From positions 1-14,432 of the forward strand of contig JAGGWI010000200.1 of NCBI GenBank assembly GCA_021157505.1: a DNA stretch of 14,432 nt, read 5' to 3'. Source of the DNA: Desulfuromusa sp. GTDB taxonomy: Bacteria; Desulfobacterota; Desulfuromonadia; Desulfuromonadales; Geopsychrobacteraceae. The translations under genes and the position numbers were made by a program. The notes under the pieces were generated by a model. That model made no database searches and was not told the origin of the DNA. It was given only the letters and a program-made list of their open reading frames with translations. This document shows positions 1 through 6,555 of the stretch, one piece after another; the stretch's first letter is position 1, and every line of letters starts with the position of its first letter.

Positions 1-294
1 CTTGACCTGCTACAACTTTGCCAGCAGATAGAAGCGGATGCTGGACGATCTAGAAATCTCCATTGGGGGGCACGAACCCTCGATATTGATTTACTCCTCG
101 TTGATGATCTGATCATGGATGTCCCCCATTTAACCCTCCCCCATCCACGGTTACACCAACGTCATTTTGTGCTGCTGCCGCTGAATGACCTTGCACCAGA
201 GCAGCTTCATCCACTGCTTAATACAACTATCAACCAGTTGCTCAGGGCTCTGCCACCCGCAGTTGGCATTACTCGATTGAACGAAATATGGTAA
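1..294 (+). CDS. folK: FolK, HPPK (3' part, start outside window)
   Basis: This is the C-terminal 97 codons of 6-hydroxymethyl-7,8-dihydropterin pyrophosphokinase, the cytoplasmic folate-pathway enzyme that transfers pyrophosphate from ATP to hydroxymethyldihydropterin. Frame 1 is open from the window edge to TAA at 292-294. The family signature is visible as WGARTLDIDLL (about codons 22-32 of the visible part); its two Asp residues are the Mg-binding pair in known HPPKs. The following LPHPRLHQRHFVLLPL block is the other conserved HPPK stretch. The first roughly 60-70 residues lie to the left of the window. Only 4 bases separate the stop from the next gene, which suggests an operon with the small TRASH-like protein and the transaldolase. 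The identification is firm. Confidence 0.93.
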   Translation, partial: LDLLQLCQQIEADAGRSRNLHWGARTLDIDLLLVDDLIMDVPHLTLPHPRLHQRHFVLLPLNDLAPEQLHPLLNTTINQLLRALPPAVGITRLNEIW

Positions 295-298
295 GACT

Positions 299-547
299 AT
301 GATTAAATTGATACTCCTCATTCTCTCTGGCTTTGTTCTCTACTCGATGGTTTCCGGCTTGCTGAACCCAAAAAAAACTCGCCGGCCAAAAAATCGCAGC
401 AACAAAGGAGAACCGATGGTAGAAGATCCGCAGTGTGGGACATATCTTCCGGTCAGTGATGCAATTAAAGCTACCATTCAGGGGCAGCAACACTATTTTT
501 GCTCAAAAAAATGCCTGAAAGAATATAAAAAATCTCAGGACAAATGA
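299..547 (+). CDS. Small membrane-anchored TRASH/YHS-like protein
   Basis: This 82-residue protein has a hydrophobic N-terminal segment (about residues 3-22), a basic linker rich in K/R/N (25-37), and a C-terminal domain with Cys46, Cys68 and Cys72 in a C-x21-C-x3-C pattern (DPQCGTYLP, then HYFCSKKCLKEY). That pattern is typical of TRASH/YHS-type metal-binding domains and of the PP0621-like small proteins found in many proteobacteria. The N-terminus would anchor it in the inner membrane with the metal site probably on the cytoplasmic side, because the linker is positively charged. The function is unknown; a metal-sensing or metal-carrying role is only inferred. Its ATG lies 4 bp after folK with no strong ribosome site, so it may depend on translational coupling. 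An internal ATG at codon 40 has a much better ribosome site (see the RBS entry). Confidence 0.8.
   Translation: MIKLILLILSGFVLYSMVSGLLNPKKTRRPKNRSNKGEPMVEDPQCGTYLPVSDAIKATIQGQQHYFCSKKCLKEYKKSQDK
404..418 (+). promoter_or_regulatory. Internal ribosome binding site with ATG at codon 40
   Basis: AAAGGAG at 404-410 precedes an in-frame ATG at 416-418 by 5 bases, near-ideal spacing. The annotated start at 299 lacks a comparable site. Initiation here would give a soluble 43-residue protein consisting only of the cysteine domain. Whether it is used cannot be seen from sequence. Confidence 0.4.
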
Positions 548-575
548 TCGAACAACAGAATAAAGGAGTTTTTAA

Positions 576-1217
576 ATGAAGTTTTTTATCGACACTGCAG
601 AAGTGACTGAGATCCGCGCCGCCCACGATCTGGGGCTGGTTGATGGAGTCACCACCAATCCTTCGCTGATCGCCAAAAGCGGTCGTAACTTCCAGGAAGT
701 GATCAAAGAGATTACCGCTATCGTTGATGGTCCCATTTCTGCCGAGGTGATCGCTCTGGATGCGGAAGGGATGCTGAAAGAGGGGCGCGAACTGGTCAAA
801 ATTCACAACAATATCGTTATCAAAGTTCCAATGACGACCGAAGGGCTGAAAGCAACCAAGCAATTCAGTGCCGAAGGGATCAAAACCAATGTCACCCTGA
901 TTTTTTCTTCCCTGCAGGCTCTTTTAGCTGCTAAAGCTGGTGCAACCTACGTTTCACCCTTTGTCGGTCGCCTTGATGATATCGGTCATGAAGGGATGGA
1001 GGGGGTGGAGCAGATTCGCACAATTTACGATAACTACGGTTATACGACCGAAATCATTGTTGCCTCGGTGCGGTCACCACTGCATGTTCTCAATGCCGGC
1101 CTGATCGGTGCAGATATCTGTACAATCCCCTATGGTGTCATGATCCAACTGGCAAAGCACCCCTTGACTGACATCGGTATAGAAAAATTCATGTCTGACT
1201 GGGAAAAAACAAAATAG
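576..1217 (+). CDS. tal: Transaldolase, small TalC/FSA-type
   Basis: This 213-residue single-domain TIM-barrel enzyme belongs to the short transaldolase (TalC) / fructose-6-phosphate aldolase subfamily, which is about 210-220 aa long versus about 317 for TalB. Transaldolase moves a dihydroxyacetone unit between sugar phosphates in the non-oxidative pentose phosphate pathway in the cytoplasm. Visible hallmarks are FIDTA (4-8), GVTTNPSLIAK (24-34) and the Schiff-base lysine Lys83 in IVIKVPMT. Further hallmarks are TNVTLIFS (104-111), YVSPFVGRLDD (125-135) and VRSPLHVLNAGLIGADICTIP around 165-185. Residue 129 is Phe where FSA enzymes have the catalytic Tyr (YVxPYxxR), so transaldolase rather than F6P aldolase activity is the better call. 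The start is supported by AAAGGAG 7 bases upstream. It is the last gene of the folK unit and is closed by a terminator. Confidence 0.93.
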   Translation: MKFFIDTAEVTEIRAAHDLGLVDGVTTNPSLIAKSGRNFQEVIKEITAIVDGPISAEVIALDAEGMLKEGRELVKIHNNIVIKVPMTTEGLKATKQFSAEGIKTNVTLIFSSLQALLAAKAGATYVSPFVGRLDDIGHEGMEGVEQIRTIYDNYGYTTEIIVASVRSPLHVLNAGLIGADICTIPYGVMIQLAKHPLTDIGIEKFMSDWEKTK

Positions 1218-1244
1218 AACCACAGTTCAATAAGATTATCGTCC

Positions 1245-1280
1245 AACAGGCTGGGGCCCTACGTTCCAGCCTGTTTTTTT
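1245..1280 (+). terminator. Rho-independent terminator after transaldolase
   Basis: A perfect 10-bp stem (AACAGGCTGG at 1245-1254 with CCAGCCTGTT at 1266-1275) encloses an 11-base loop and runs into a T tract at 1274-1280. It sits 28 bp after the transaldolase stop and would end the folK-small protein-tal transcript. Confidence 0.92.
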
Positions 1281-1365
1281 ATTGACTGAATTCAGATTAT
1301 CTTCATCAATAGTAATTCTACAACAATGTTATGTGAAATACTCAACGGATAATCGGTCTGACCAC

Positions 1366-1394
1366 TTGACAACCTGCCAAAGACTCGGTATACG
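1366..1394 (+). promoter_or_regulatory. Sigma70-type promoter of sucCD
   Basis: A perfect -35 TTGACA (1366-1371), a 17-bp spacer and a -10 TATACG (1389-1394) lie upstream of sucC. The predicted start near 1400 would leave a leader of about 70 nt before the sucC ATG at 1473. No operator or riboswitch-like structure was recognised in the rest of the 1281-1472 intergenic stretch. Confidence 0.6.
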
Positions 1395-1472
1395 GTCAAA
1401 AGTTATATATTTTTTCTTCTGGGATTCGTAAAATACGAGCCCCTTACTATTCCTAACCTATGTGAGGATACA

Positions 1473-2636
1473 ATGAATATTCACGAGTATCAGGCTAAGG
1501 CGATTCTACGCAATTTCGGAGTTCCAGTTCCGGAAGGTCACGTAGTCTACAACGGTAATTCAGCCCGCGACTGGGCAAAACGACTGGGTGATGGTCCATG
1601 GGCAGTTAAAGCCCAGATCCATGCTGGAGGACGCGGTAAAGGTGGCGGTGTCAAAATCGCTAAAACAGCGGATGAAGTCAAACAGTATGCCAGAGACATG
1701 TTCGGCATGACCCTGGTGACCCACCAGACCGGCCCGGAGGGAAAAATCGTCAAGCGGGTTTTGATTGAAGAAGGAAGCAATATTGCTGACGAATTCTACG
1801 TCTCCTTCCTGGTTGACCGGGCGACCGATAAAGTGACCCTGATGGCTTCCGCTGAAGGTGGTGTCAATATTGAGGAAGTGGCCGAAAAAACGCCGGAAAA
1901 GCTCTTCTTCGAAGCGGTTGATCCCTGTGTCGGTCTCACCGCCTTCCAGGCCCGCAAGGTTGCTTTCAAAATGGGCTTCGCCATGCCTCAGGTCAAGCAG
2001 ATGGTGCCGATTTTGATGAACCTCTATACAGCATTCGTTGAAACCGATTGCTCGTTGCTTGAAATTAATCCATTGATCCAGACCGCAGATGGCAATCTGC
2101 TTTGCCTGGATGCCAAACTCAACATTGATGACAATGCCCTGTTCCGTCATCTCCGGATTCGCGACCTGCGTGATTACGAAGAAGAAGATGCCATGGAGAT
2201 TGAAGCGGGCCAGTATGACCTCTCCTATATTGCCCTCGATGGCAACATCGGCTGTATGGTCAACGGTGCCGGGTTGGCGATGTCAACTATGGACATCATC
2301 CAGCTTTATGGTTCCTCCCCGGCCAACTTCCTCGATGTTGGTGGTAGTGCCACCATCGAACGGGTCACCGAAGCCTTTAAGATCATCCTCTCCGATGAAA
2401 AAGTAAAAGGGATCCTGGTCAATATCTTCGGTGGGATCATGAAATGTGATGTGATCGCTGCCGGAATTATTGGCGCAGCCAAGCAAATTGGCATTGAGGT
2501 TCCACTTGTCGTTCGCCTTGAAGGAACCAATGTCGATTTGGGTAAGAAAATGCTGGCTGACTCAGGGCTGAATATTGTCAGTGCTGATGGAATGGCTGAT
2601 GCTGCTGAAAAGATCGTCAAAGCCGTCAACGGTTGA
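1473..2636 (+). CDS. sucC: Succinyl-CoA synthetase, beta subunit
   Basis: SucC carries the nucleotide-binding ATP-grasp domain of succinyl-CoA synthetase, which interconverts succinyl-CoA + NDP + Pi and succinate + CoA + NTP in the TCA cycle. It works as a complex with SucD. At 387 aa it has the usual length (E. coli 388). Visible family motifs are NIHEYQAK (2-9), AVKAQIHAGGRGKGGGVK (44-61, nucleotide and phosphate binding) and LEINPL (196-201) with Asn199. Also present are Asp213 in CLDAK, where Mg is held in the family, NGAGLAMSTMD (264-274), ANFLDVGGSA (284-293) and NIFGGIMKCDVIA (317-329). The ATG is preceded by GTGAGGA with suitable spacing. It is driven by the promoter at 1366-1394 and is the first gene of sucCD. 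ATP versus GTP preference cannot be read safely. The stop codon lies inside the left end of a palindromic repeat. Confidence 0.97.
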   Translation: MNIHEYQAKAILRNFGVPVPEGHVVYNGNSARDWAKRLGDGPWAVKAQIHAGGRGKGGGVKIAKTADEVKQYARDMFGMTLVTHQTGPEGKIVKRVLIEEGSNIADEFYVSFLVDRATDKVTLMASAEGGVNIEEVAEKTPEKLFFEAVDPCVGLTAFQARKVAFKMGFAMPQVKQMVPILMNLYTAFVETDCSLLEINPLIQTADGNLLCLDAKLNIDDNALFRHLRIRDLRDYEEEDAMEIEAGQYDLSYIALDGNIGCMVNGAGLAMSTMDIIQLYGSSPANFLDVGGSATIERVTEAFKIILSDEKVKGILVNIFGGIMKCDVIAAGIIGAAKQIGIEVPLVVRLEGTNVDLGKKMLADSGLNIVSADGMADAAEKIVKAVNG

Positions 2637-2762
2637 TGGCGTCGCAAAAATTCCGCCCTGCAGCGTTGCGATATTTTTTCGAGATCTTGACATACTTATG
2701 TATGCCTTCGCCCTCGAAAAAACACAGCGCCTTACAGGACAAAATTTTTGCTTAACCATCAA
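2633..2762. repeat. 130-bp imperfect palindromic element between sucC and sucD
   Basis: The ends are TTGATGG (2633-2639) and CCATCAA (2756-2762). Inside follow GCAAAAATT (2644-2652) with AATTTTTGC (2743-2751), then partly matching arms around CCCTG/CAGG, then TTTTTTCGAG near 2674-2683 with CTCGAAAAAA at 2713-2722. At the tip is a hairpin CATAC-ttat-GTATG (2691-2704). The whole space between sucC and sucD is therefore one long imperfect inverted repeat with no protein, looking like a MITE/REP-class element. Its left end overlaps the sucC stop codon. In the transcript it would fold into a long hairpin that could stabilise sucC mRNA or uncouple sucD expression; that effect is inference. Confidence 0.8.
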
Positions 2763-2794
2763 GTAAAATATTCGAAAGAATCAAGGAGTAAACA

Positions 2795-3667
2795 ATGAGC
2801 ATTCTGATTAATAAAAATACCAAGGTCATTACCCAGGGAATTACTGGTGCAACCGGTCTTTTCCATGCCAATGGTGCCCGCGATTACGGTACCCAGATGG
2901 TTGGCGGAGTCACTCCCGGTAAAGGGGGCGCCAGTATTGATGGCTTTCCAATTTTCAATACCGTTGAAGATGCCGTCAATGAAACTGGTGCTAACGCCTC
3001 GGTCATCTATGTTCCACCCATCGCCAGTGCTGATGCCATTATGGAAGCCGTTGATGCTGGAATCGAACTGGTCATCTGTATCACCGAAGGGGTTCCGGTT
3101 CTCGACATGGTCAAAGTGAAGAAATACATGGAGGGGAAAAACTCCCGCCTGATTGGACCTAACTGCCCCGGCGTTATCACCCCCGGAGAATGTAAAATCG
3201 GTATTATGCCCGGCTACATTCATAAGCCCGGCCCCGTCGGTGTCCTTTCCCGTTCAGGAACCCTCACTTACGAAGCGGTCTGGCAACTGACCAGCCGCGA
3301 TATCGGTCAAACCACCTGCGTTGGTATCGGTGGTGACCCGGTTAACGGCACCAGTCACCTCGATGTCCTGAAGATGTTTGAAGCTGATCCTGATACCAAG
3401 GCCGTCATCATGATTGGTGAAATCGGTGGTGATGCTGAAGAACAAGCAGCTGCCTATGTCCGTGATCACATGACCAAGCCAGTTGCCGCCTTCATCGCCG
3501 GAGCAACTGCTCCTGCAGGTAAGCGGATGGGTCATGCCGGTGCCATCATCTCCGGTGGTAAAGGGGATGCAGCCAGCAAGAAAGCATTCTTGCGGGAGTG
3601 TGGTGTCAGCGTTGCCGACTCTCCAGCCGAAATGGCTGAGGCATTGCTGAAAATCTGGCAGCCATAA
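2795..3667 (+). CDS. sucD: Succinyl-CoA synthetase, alpha subunit
   Basis: SucD is the CoA-binding, phosphohistidine-carrying subunit of succinyl-CoA synthetase; it forms the active enzyme with SucC. Length 290 aa is normal for the family. The N-terminal Rossmann-type CoA-binding fold shows QGITGATGLFH (14-24) and GGVTPGKGG (37-45). CITEGVP (95-101) and LIGPNCPGVI (119-128) follow, with SRSGTLTYE (152-160) further on. The active-site histidine is His247 in MGHAGAIISGGKG, which is phosphorylated during catalysis in the family. AAGGAG lies 7 bases before the ATG. It is transcribed from the sucC promoter through the palindromic element, and a strong terminator lies 28 bp after its stop. Confidence 0.97.
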   Translation: MSILINKNTKVITQGITGATGLFHANGARDYGTQMVGGVTPGKGGASIDGFPIFNTVEDAVNETGANASVIYVPPIASADAIMEAVDAGIELVICITEGVPVLDMVKVKKYMEGKNSRLIGPNCPGVITPGECKIGIMPGYIHKPGPVGVLSRSGTLTYEAVWQLTSRDIGQTTCVGIGGDPVNGTSHLDVLKMFEADPDTKAVIMIGEIGGDAEEQAAAYVRDHMTKPVAAFIAGATAPAGKRMGHAGAIISGGKGDAASKKAFLRECGVSVADSPAEMAEALLKIWQP

Positions 3668-3694
3668 AAATAGAAGAGGATAAAGATTGACCCG

Positions 3695-3727
3695 AAGGGG
3701 CGGATATTTTCCGCCCCTTTGTTATTG
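3695..3727 (+). terminator. Rho-independent terminator after sucD
   Basis: The stem AAGGGGCGG (3695-3703) pairs perfectly with CCGCCCCTT (3711-3719) over a 7-base AT-rich loop and is followed by a T-rich tail. This closes the sucCD transcript. Confidence 0.9.
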
Positions 3728-3805
3728 GGAAGTCCGTTTCCCCTGAAGTGTTTCACTTGCCCTGCTTTTCGATTGTGCTACAGTGGTTTTGAGATTGGCT
3801 GAATC

Positions 3806-3990
3806 TAGGAGATTGTCGGACTCTACAAGAATTGACTACGAAACCGCCTGATCGGTGCATATCCCCGTATTTTTTCGACCTGTAAGGGCAATTCATGAAT
3901 TGCCCCTACTCATTCGCACTCAAATCTGCGAAAATCTCCCTTCGAACAGCCGATTTCTCGTTACAATTTGCAAAGCCAGACAACCTCCTA
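3806..3990. mobile_element. 185-bp palindromic MITE-like element (TAGGAG...CTCCTA ends), copy 1
   Basis: The left end TAGGAGATTGTCGGACTCT (3806-3824) matches the reverse complement of the right end AGCCAGACAACCTCCTA (3974-3990) with few mismatches. The inner arms also align, for example ACAAGAATTGACTACGAAA on the left with the complement of TTTCTCGTTACAATTTGCA on the right. The centre is a 20-bp perfect palindrome GGGCAATTCATGAATTGCCC (3886-3905), extending to 28 bp with one mismatch. No transposase gene is inside, so it would need an enzyme in trans. The same terminal sequence recurs at 14142-14308. It ends 22 bp before the DUF3783 gene, so it may supply or block that gene's upstream signals. 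Confidence 0.75.
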
Positions 3991-4012
3991 AACATGATAA
4001 AGGGATTGCACT

Positions 4013-4441
4013 ATGAAGCATCAAGGTACGATGAGAAAAGTAGGACAATCATCCAAAAGAATGTTTGGTCCCCGAAAACTTTTGGTTTGTGGCTATCCAG
4101 AGACGCAACAGCAGGCGTTACTTTCACTCTTGAAGAAATGTAGGTTGAGTTCTGTTCCGGTTATATTTGCCACAAATAGCGATATACAAAGACCTCTGAA
4201 GGAAATTCTGGAATCAGACGACAGGCACGGCCAGGGTGAAGCCTCTGATATGAAAAGAGCCGTTATTATGTCTGGATTTACTCAGAAGGAACTTCATACC
4301 CTCATGGCAGCCTACCGGAAGTTCAAGCTGCCGATTCAACATTGGGCAACACTGACCCCGATTTCCGAGAGTTGGGCTGTCACCGATTTGCTGGATGAAC
4401 TCGAAGCAGAGGCCGAGGCGATCAAAAAGCAAAGAAAGTAA
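4013..4441 (+). CDS. DUF3783 domain protein
   Basis: This is a 142-residue soluble protein with no signal peptide or membrane segment. The C-terminal half (about 83-132) has the pattern of the DUF3783 family: AVIMSGFTQKELHTLM, then YRKFKLPIQHWATLTP, then SWAVTDLLDELEAE. The N-terminal half begins with a basic stretch followed by RKLLVCGYPE (21-30), which could be a Rossmann-like strand and loop. The biochemical function of the family is not known to me. The ATG at 4013 has AAAGGG 8 bases upstream; a second ATG at codon 7 lacks this. The gene stands alone between a palindromic element and the response regulator, and no terminator is evident after it. Confidence 0.7.
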   Translation: MKHQGTMRKVGQSSKRMFGPRKLLVCGYPETQQQALLSLLKKCRLSSVPVIFATNSDIQRPLKEILESDDRHGQGEASDMKRAVIMSGFTQKELHTLMAAYRKFKLPIQHWATLTPISESWAVTDLLDELEAEAEAIKKQRK

Positions 4442-4725
4442 TGTGTTCGGTTCCATTTTTTACTGGGAAGCCTGTTTTCTCTGGAGCTTCCTCGACCCGA
4501 CATTTTAAATTCCAGATATAATCTTAAAGGTCGTTCCACCATATATTGTAGCTATTTTTCAGGTAAGAGGTGGAGAAAGCTACAACTTCCGCAATACAGC
4601 AGACACAATAAGTTCAGACATTTCCAAAAACTGAGCAATCATGGTAGTTGCCGGGTTTTATTTGCTCAAATACAAAAATAAAGGTATCCTAACAAAACTG
4701 TCCCGCCCTTAACTAAAGGAAGCCT
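4442..4725 (+). other. Intergenic region upstream of the sigma54 regulator
   Basis: No gene is visible here. A perfect TATAAT lies at 4517-4522, but the only -35-like sequence (TCGACC, 4492-4497) is 19 bp away, so the promoter call is weak. Two short inverted repeats are present: TGTAGCT (4548-4554) with AGCTACA (4578-4584), and TGAGCAA (4632-4638) with TTGCTCA (4662-4668). No convincing -24/-12 sigma54 promoter was found. AAAGGAAG just before 4726 is the ribosome site of the regulator. Confidence 0.4.
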
Positions 4726-6087
4726 ATGTCCAAACGATTCCATAACCTTCTGATTATCGATGATGAAGCCTCCATGCGCCATATGCTGCGACTGGTTCTG
4801 GAACAGCACAATTACCGCGTCAGTGAAGCTAAGAACGGGGCCGAAGCGATCAATCTGATCTATAAAGAAAAATTTGATGTCATCCTCTCAGATATCCGCA
4901 TGCCCGATATGGATGGACTGACTTTTCTTGAACAACCCGAAGTCCGTTCTTTGGACAGCACCATCATTATGATGAGTGCCTACGGAAGTGTTGATACCGC
5001 ACTGGAATGCATGAAGCGAGGGGCTTACGACTATATTTCCAAACCATTCAAACCCGATGAAGTTGTTCTGACGTTGCGCAAAGCGGAAGAACGTCAGGAA
5101 TTGCGGCAGGAAAACCATGAGTTAAAAAAAGCCCTGTCAAAACAGGATAAAAAGTTTTCTATCACTGATATTATCCATTCCAGTGAACAGATGAAATACA
5201 TACTCTCCCTGGTTAAGACTGCAGCCAAATCTGACTCATCCATTCTCATCAGTGGAGAAACCGGAACCGGAAAAGAACTGATAGCGAAAGCACTACACAG
5301 TGAAAGTGGTCGAACCGGACAGTTTCTGGCCATCAATTGCAGCGCTATCACCTCCGGCCTATTGGAAAGTGAGCTTTTCGGACATAAAAAAGGGGCTTTT
5401 ACCGGTGCTGATCGGGAGAAGCAGGGACTGTTTTCCATTGCCAGTGAGGGCACTCTATTCCTTGATGAGATTGCCGATCTGCCACTGGAACTACAACCGA
5501 AATTACTGCGGGTCCTTCAGGAAGGTGAAATCAGAAAAGTTGGCGCAATCCGTGCCGAAAAAATTAACACCCGGGTAGTAGCTGCAGCAGGAACTGACCT
5601 GCAGGATTCGATCAAGAAAAACCTGTTTCGCCGTGATCTCTATTATCGCCTCGCTGTTGTCGATATCAACCTGCCACCCTTACGGGAACGCCCTGAAGAT
5701 ATCATTATTCTGGCGGAACATTTCCTCAATCTACTCTGCAAACGTGAGGGGCGGTCACCGTTACAGTTGAACCCTGCAGCAAAAAAGAATCTGACCGACT
5801 ATCAGTGGCCTGGAAATGTTCGGGAACTGGAAAATTATCTGGAAAAAGCACTGATTTTCAGTCCCGGAGAGGCTCTGGAGCTACCCCCCCTGCGGATTCG
5901 ACAAGCAGCTCCTGGAAAATTCAATCCTGCCGAATACTCTCTAAAGATTGCCTCGCAGCGACTGGAAGAGGAATACATCCGTAAAGCTCTGCTCAAAACA
6001 GATGGCAACCGAACCCAGGCTGCTGAATTACTGGAAGTGAGCCTGCGCTCGTTGATGTATAAAATTAAGGATTACGGGATTGATTAG
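4726..6087 (+). CDS. NtrC-family sigma54-dependent response regulator
   Basis: This 453-aa cytoplasmic transcription activator has the standard three domains. The receiver (about 5-122) has Asp12/Asp13, phospho-acceptor Asp56 (ILSDIRMPDMDG), Ser84 and Lys106. A short coiled linker (about 112-143) follows. The AAA+ sigma54-interaction domain (about 146-378) has Walker A GETGTGKE (177-184), the GAFTGA loop (223-228) that contacts sigma54, Walker B TLFLDEI (243-249), and the arginine-rich FRRDLYYRL and PPLRERPEDI stretches. A Fis-type helix-turn-helix lies at the C-terminus (about 427-450, GNRTQAAELLEVSLRSLMYKIK). It would activate sigma54 promoters after phosphorylation. No histidine kinase is next to it, so its partner and targets are unknown; the 3' neighbour is convergent vapBC, 15 bp away. 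The family call is firm, and no specific name (AtoC, ZraR and so on) can be justified. Confidence 0.95.
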   Translation: MSKRFHNLLIIDDEASMRHMLRLVLEQHNYRVSEAKNGAEAINLIYKEKFDVILSDIRMPDMDGLTFLEQPEVRSLDSTIIMMSAYGSVDTALECMKRGAYDYISKPFKPDEVVLTLRKAEERQELRQENHELKKALSKQDKKFSITDIIHSSEQMKYILSLVKTAAKSDSSILISGETGTGKELIAKALHSESGRTGQFLAINCSAITSGLLESELFGHKKGAFTGADREKQGLFSIASEGTLFLDEIADLPLELQPKLLRVLQEGEIRKVGAIRAEKINTRVVAAAGTDLQDSIKKNLFRRDLYYRLAVVDINLPPLRERPEDIIILAEHFLNLLCKREGRSPLQLNPAAKKNLTDYQWPGNVRELENYLEKALIFSPGEALELPPLRIRQAAPGKFNPAEYSLKIASQRLEEEYIRKALLKTDGNRTQAAELLEVSLRSLMYKIKDYGID

Positions 6088-6102
6088 GGGGACTGTCGAA
6101 CT

Positions 6103-6555
6103 TCAATCTGCGGTCTCATCTTTAAAAAGATGTACTTTAAAAACAGTGTTCTCTACTTTTTTCAAATCTTTATCGTTAGTAATAAATCCACCAGCGTGCG
6201 CTTGGAGCGCAGTGGCTACATGAATTGCATCGGGGGTTCGCAACCCATGCGTTGCTCTGAGTTCCGCTGCAAAAATCGAAATTTTTGTCGTCACGGGAAC
6301 TATCGTTAAATGAGGGAAGTTTGTGAGAACATGAATCACCTGTTTTGCCGGTGCAACCATCCCAGCTCGATACGCAGGAACCAGAAGTTCGGCAAATACC
6401 AAAGCTGAACAAACAGCAGATATTTCACCATCCTCAATCTGCCTGAAAAGCTTTTTAGCAACTGGATAATAATCTGGATGTTTTTCGAGAAAGTAAATAA
6501 ATGTAACAGTATCAAGACCATAGAAATGATTTTTCGATAAATCTAGCCGTTCCAT
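6103..6555 (-). CDS. vapC: PIN-domain toxin (VapC-like)
   Basis: This 150-aa protein has a PIN-domain ribonuclease fold, the toxin of a type II toxin-antitoxin pair. The expected acidic residues are visible: Asp15 in FYGLDTVTFIYFLE, Glu56 in FAELLVPAY, Asp109 in LRTPDAIHVATAL and Asp128 in FITNDKDL. These coordinate Mg/Mn in VapC enzymes, which cut tRNA or other RNA. Its ATG lies inside the last codons of the antitoxin gene (13-nt overlap, ATGGAACGGCTAG read on the minus strand), so the two are translationally coupled with the antitoxin first. It ends 15 bp from the convergent regulator gene. RNA target unknown. Confidence 0.88.
   Translation of the reverse strand: MERLDLSKNHFYGLDTVTFIYFLEKHPDYYPVAKKLFRQIEDGEISAVCSALVFAELLVPAYRAGMVAPAKQVIHVLTNFPHLTIVPVTTKISIFAAELRATHGLRTPDAIHVATALQAHAGGFITNDKDLKKVENTVFKVHLFKDETAD

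Noticed and set aside
1560..2150. Long antisense open frame opposite sucC (196 codons)
   Set aside because: It lies entirely within a well-supported conserved gene, has no family motif and no ribosome site; it is a codon-bias shadow.
3895..4143. Open frame of 82 codons starting in the palindromic element
   Set aside because: It starts inside the repeat and overlaps the better supported DUF3783 frame, which has a ribosome site and a family pattern.
4632..4668. Sigma54 (-24/-12) promoter upstream of the regulator
   Set aside because: No GG-N10-GC pair with acceptable flanking bases was found; only a short inverted repeat is present.
6085..6103. Solo half of the TAGGAG terminal repeat after the regulator (TAGGGGGACTGTCGAACTT)
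   Set aside because: It needs a gap and several mismatches to match, includes a stop codon fixed by the gene, and no partner end was found nearby.
6117..6132. CATCTTT-AA-AAAGATG hairpin as a bidirectional terminator between the regulator and vapC
   Set aside because: It lies inside vapC coding sequence, is AT-rich with a tiny loop and has no T tract in either direction.
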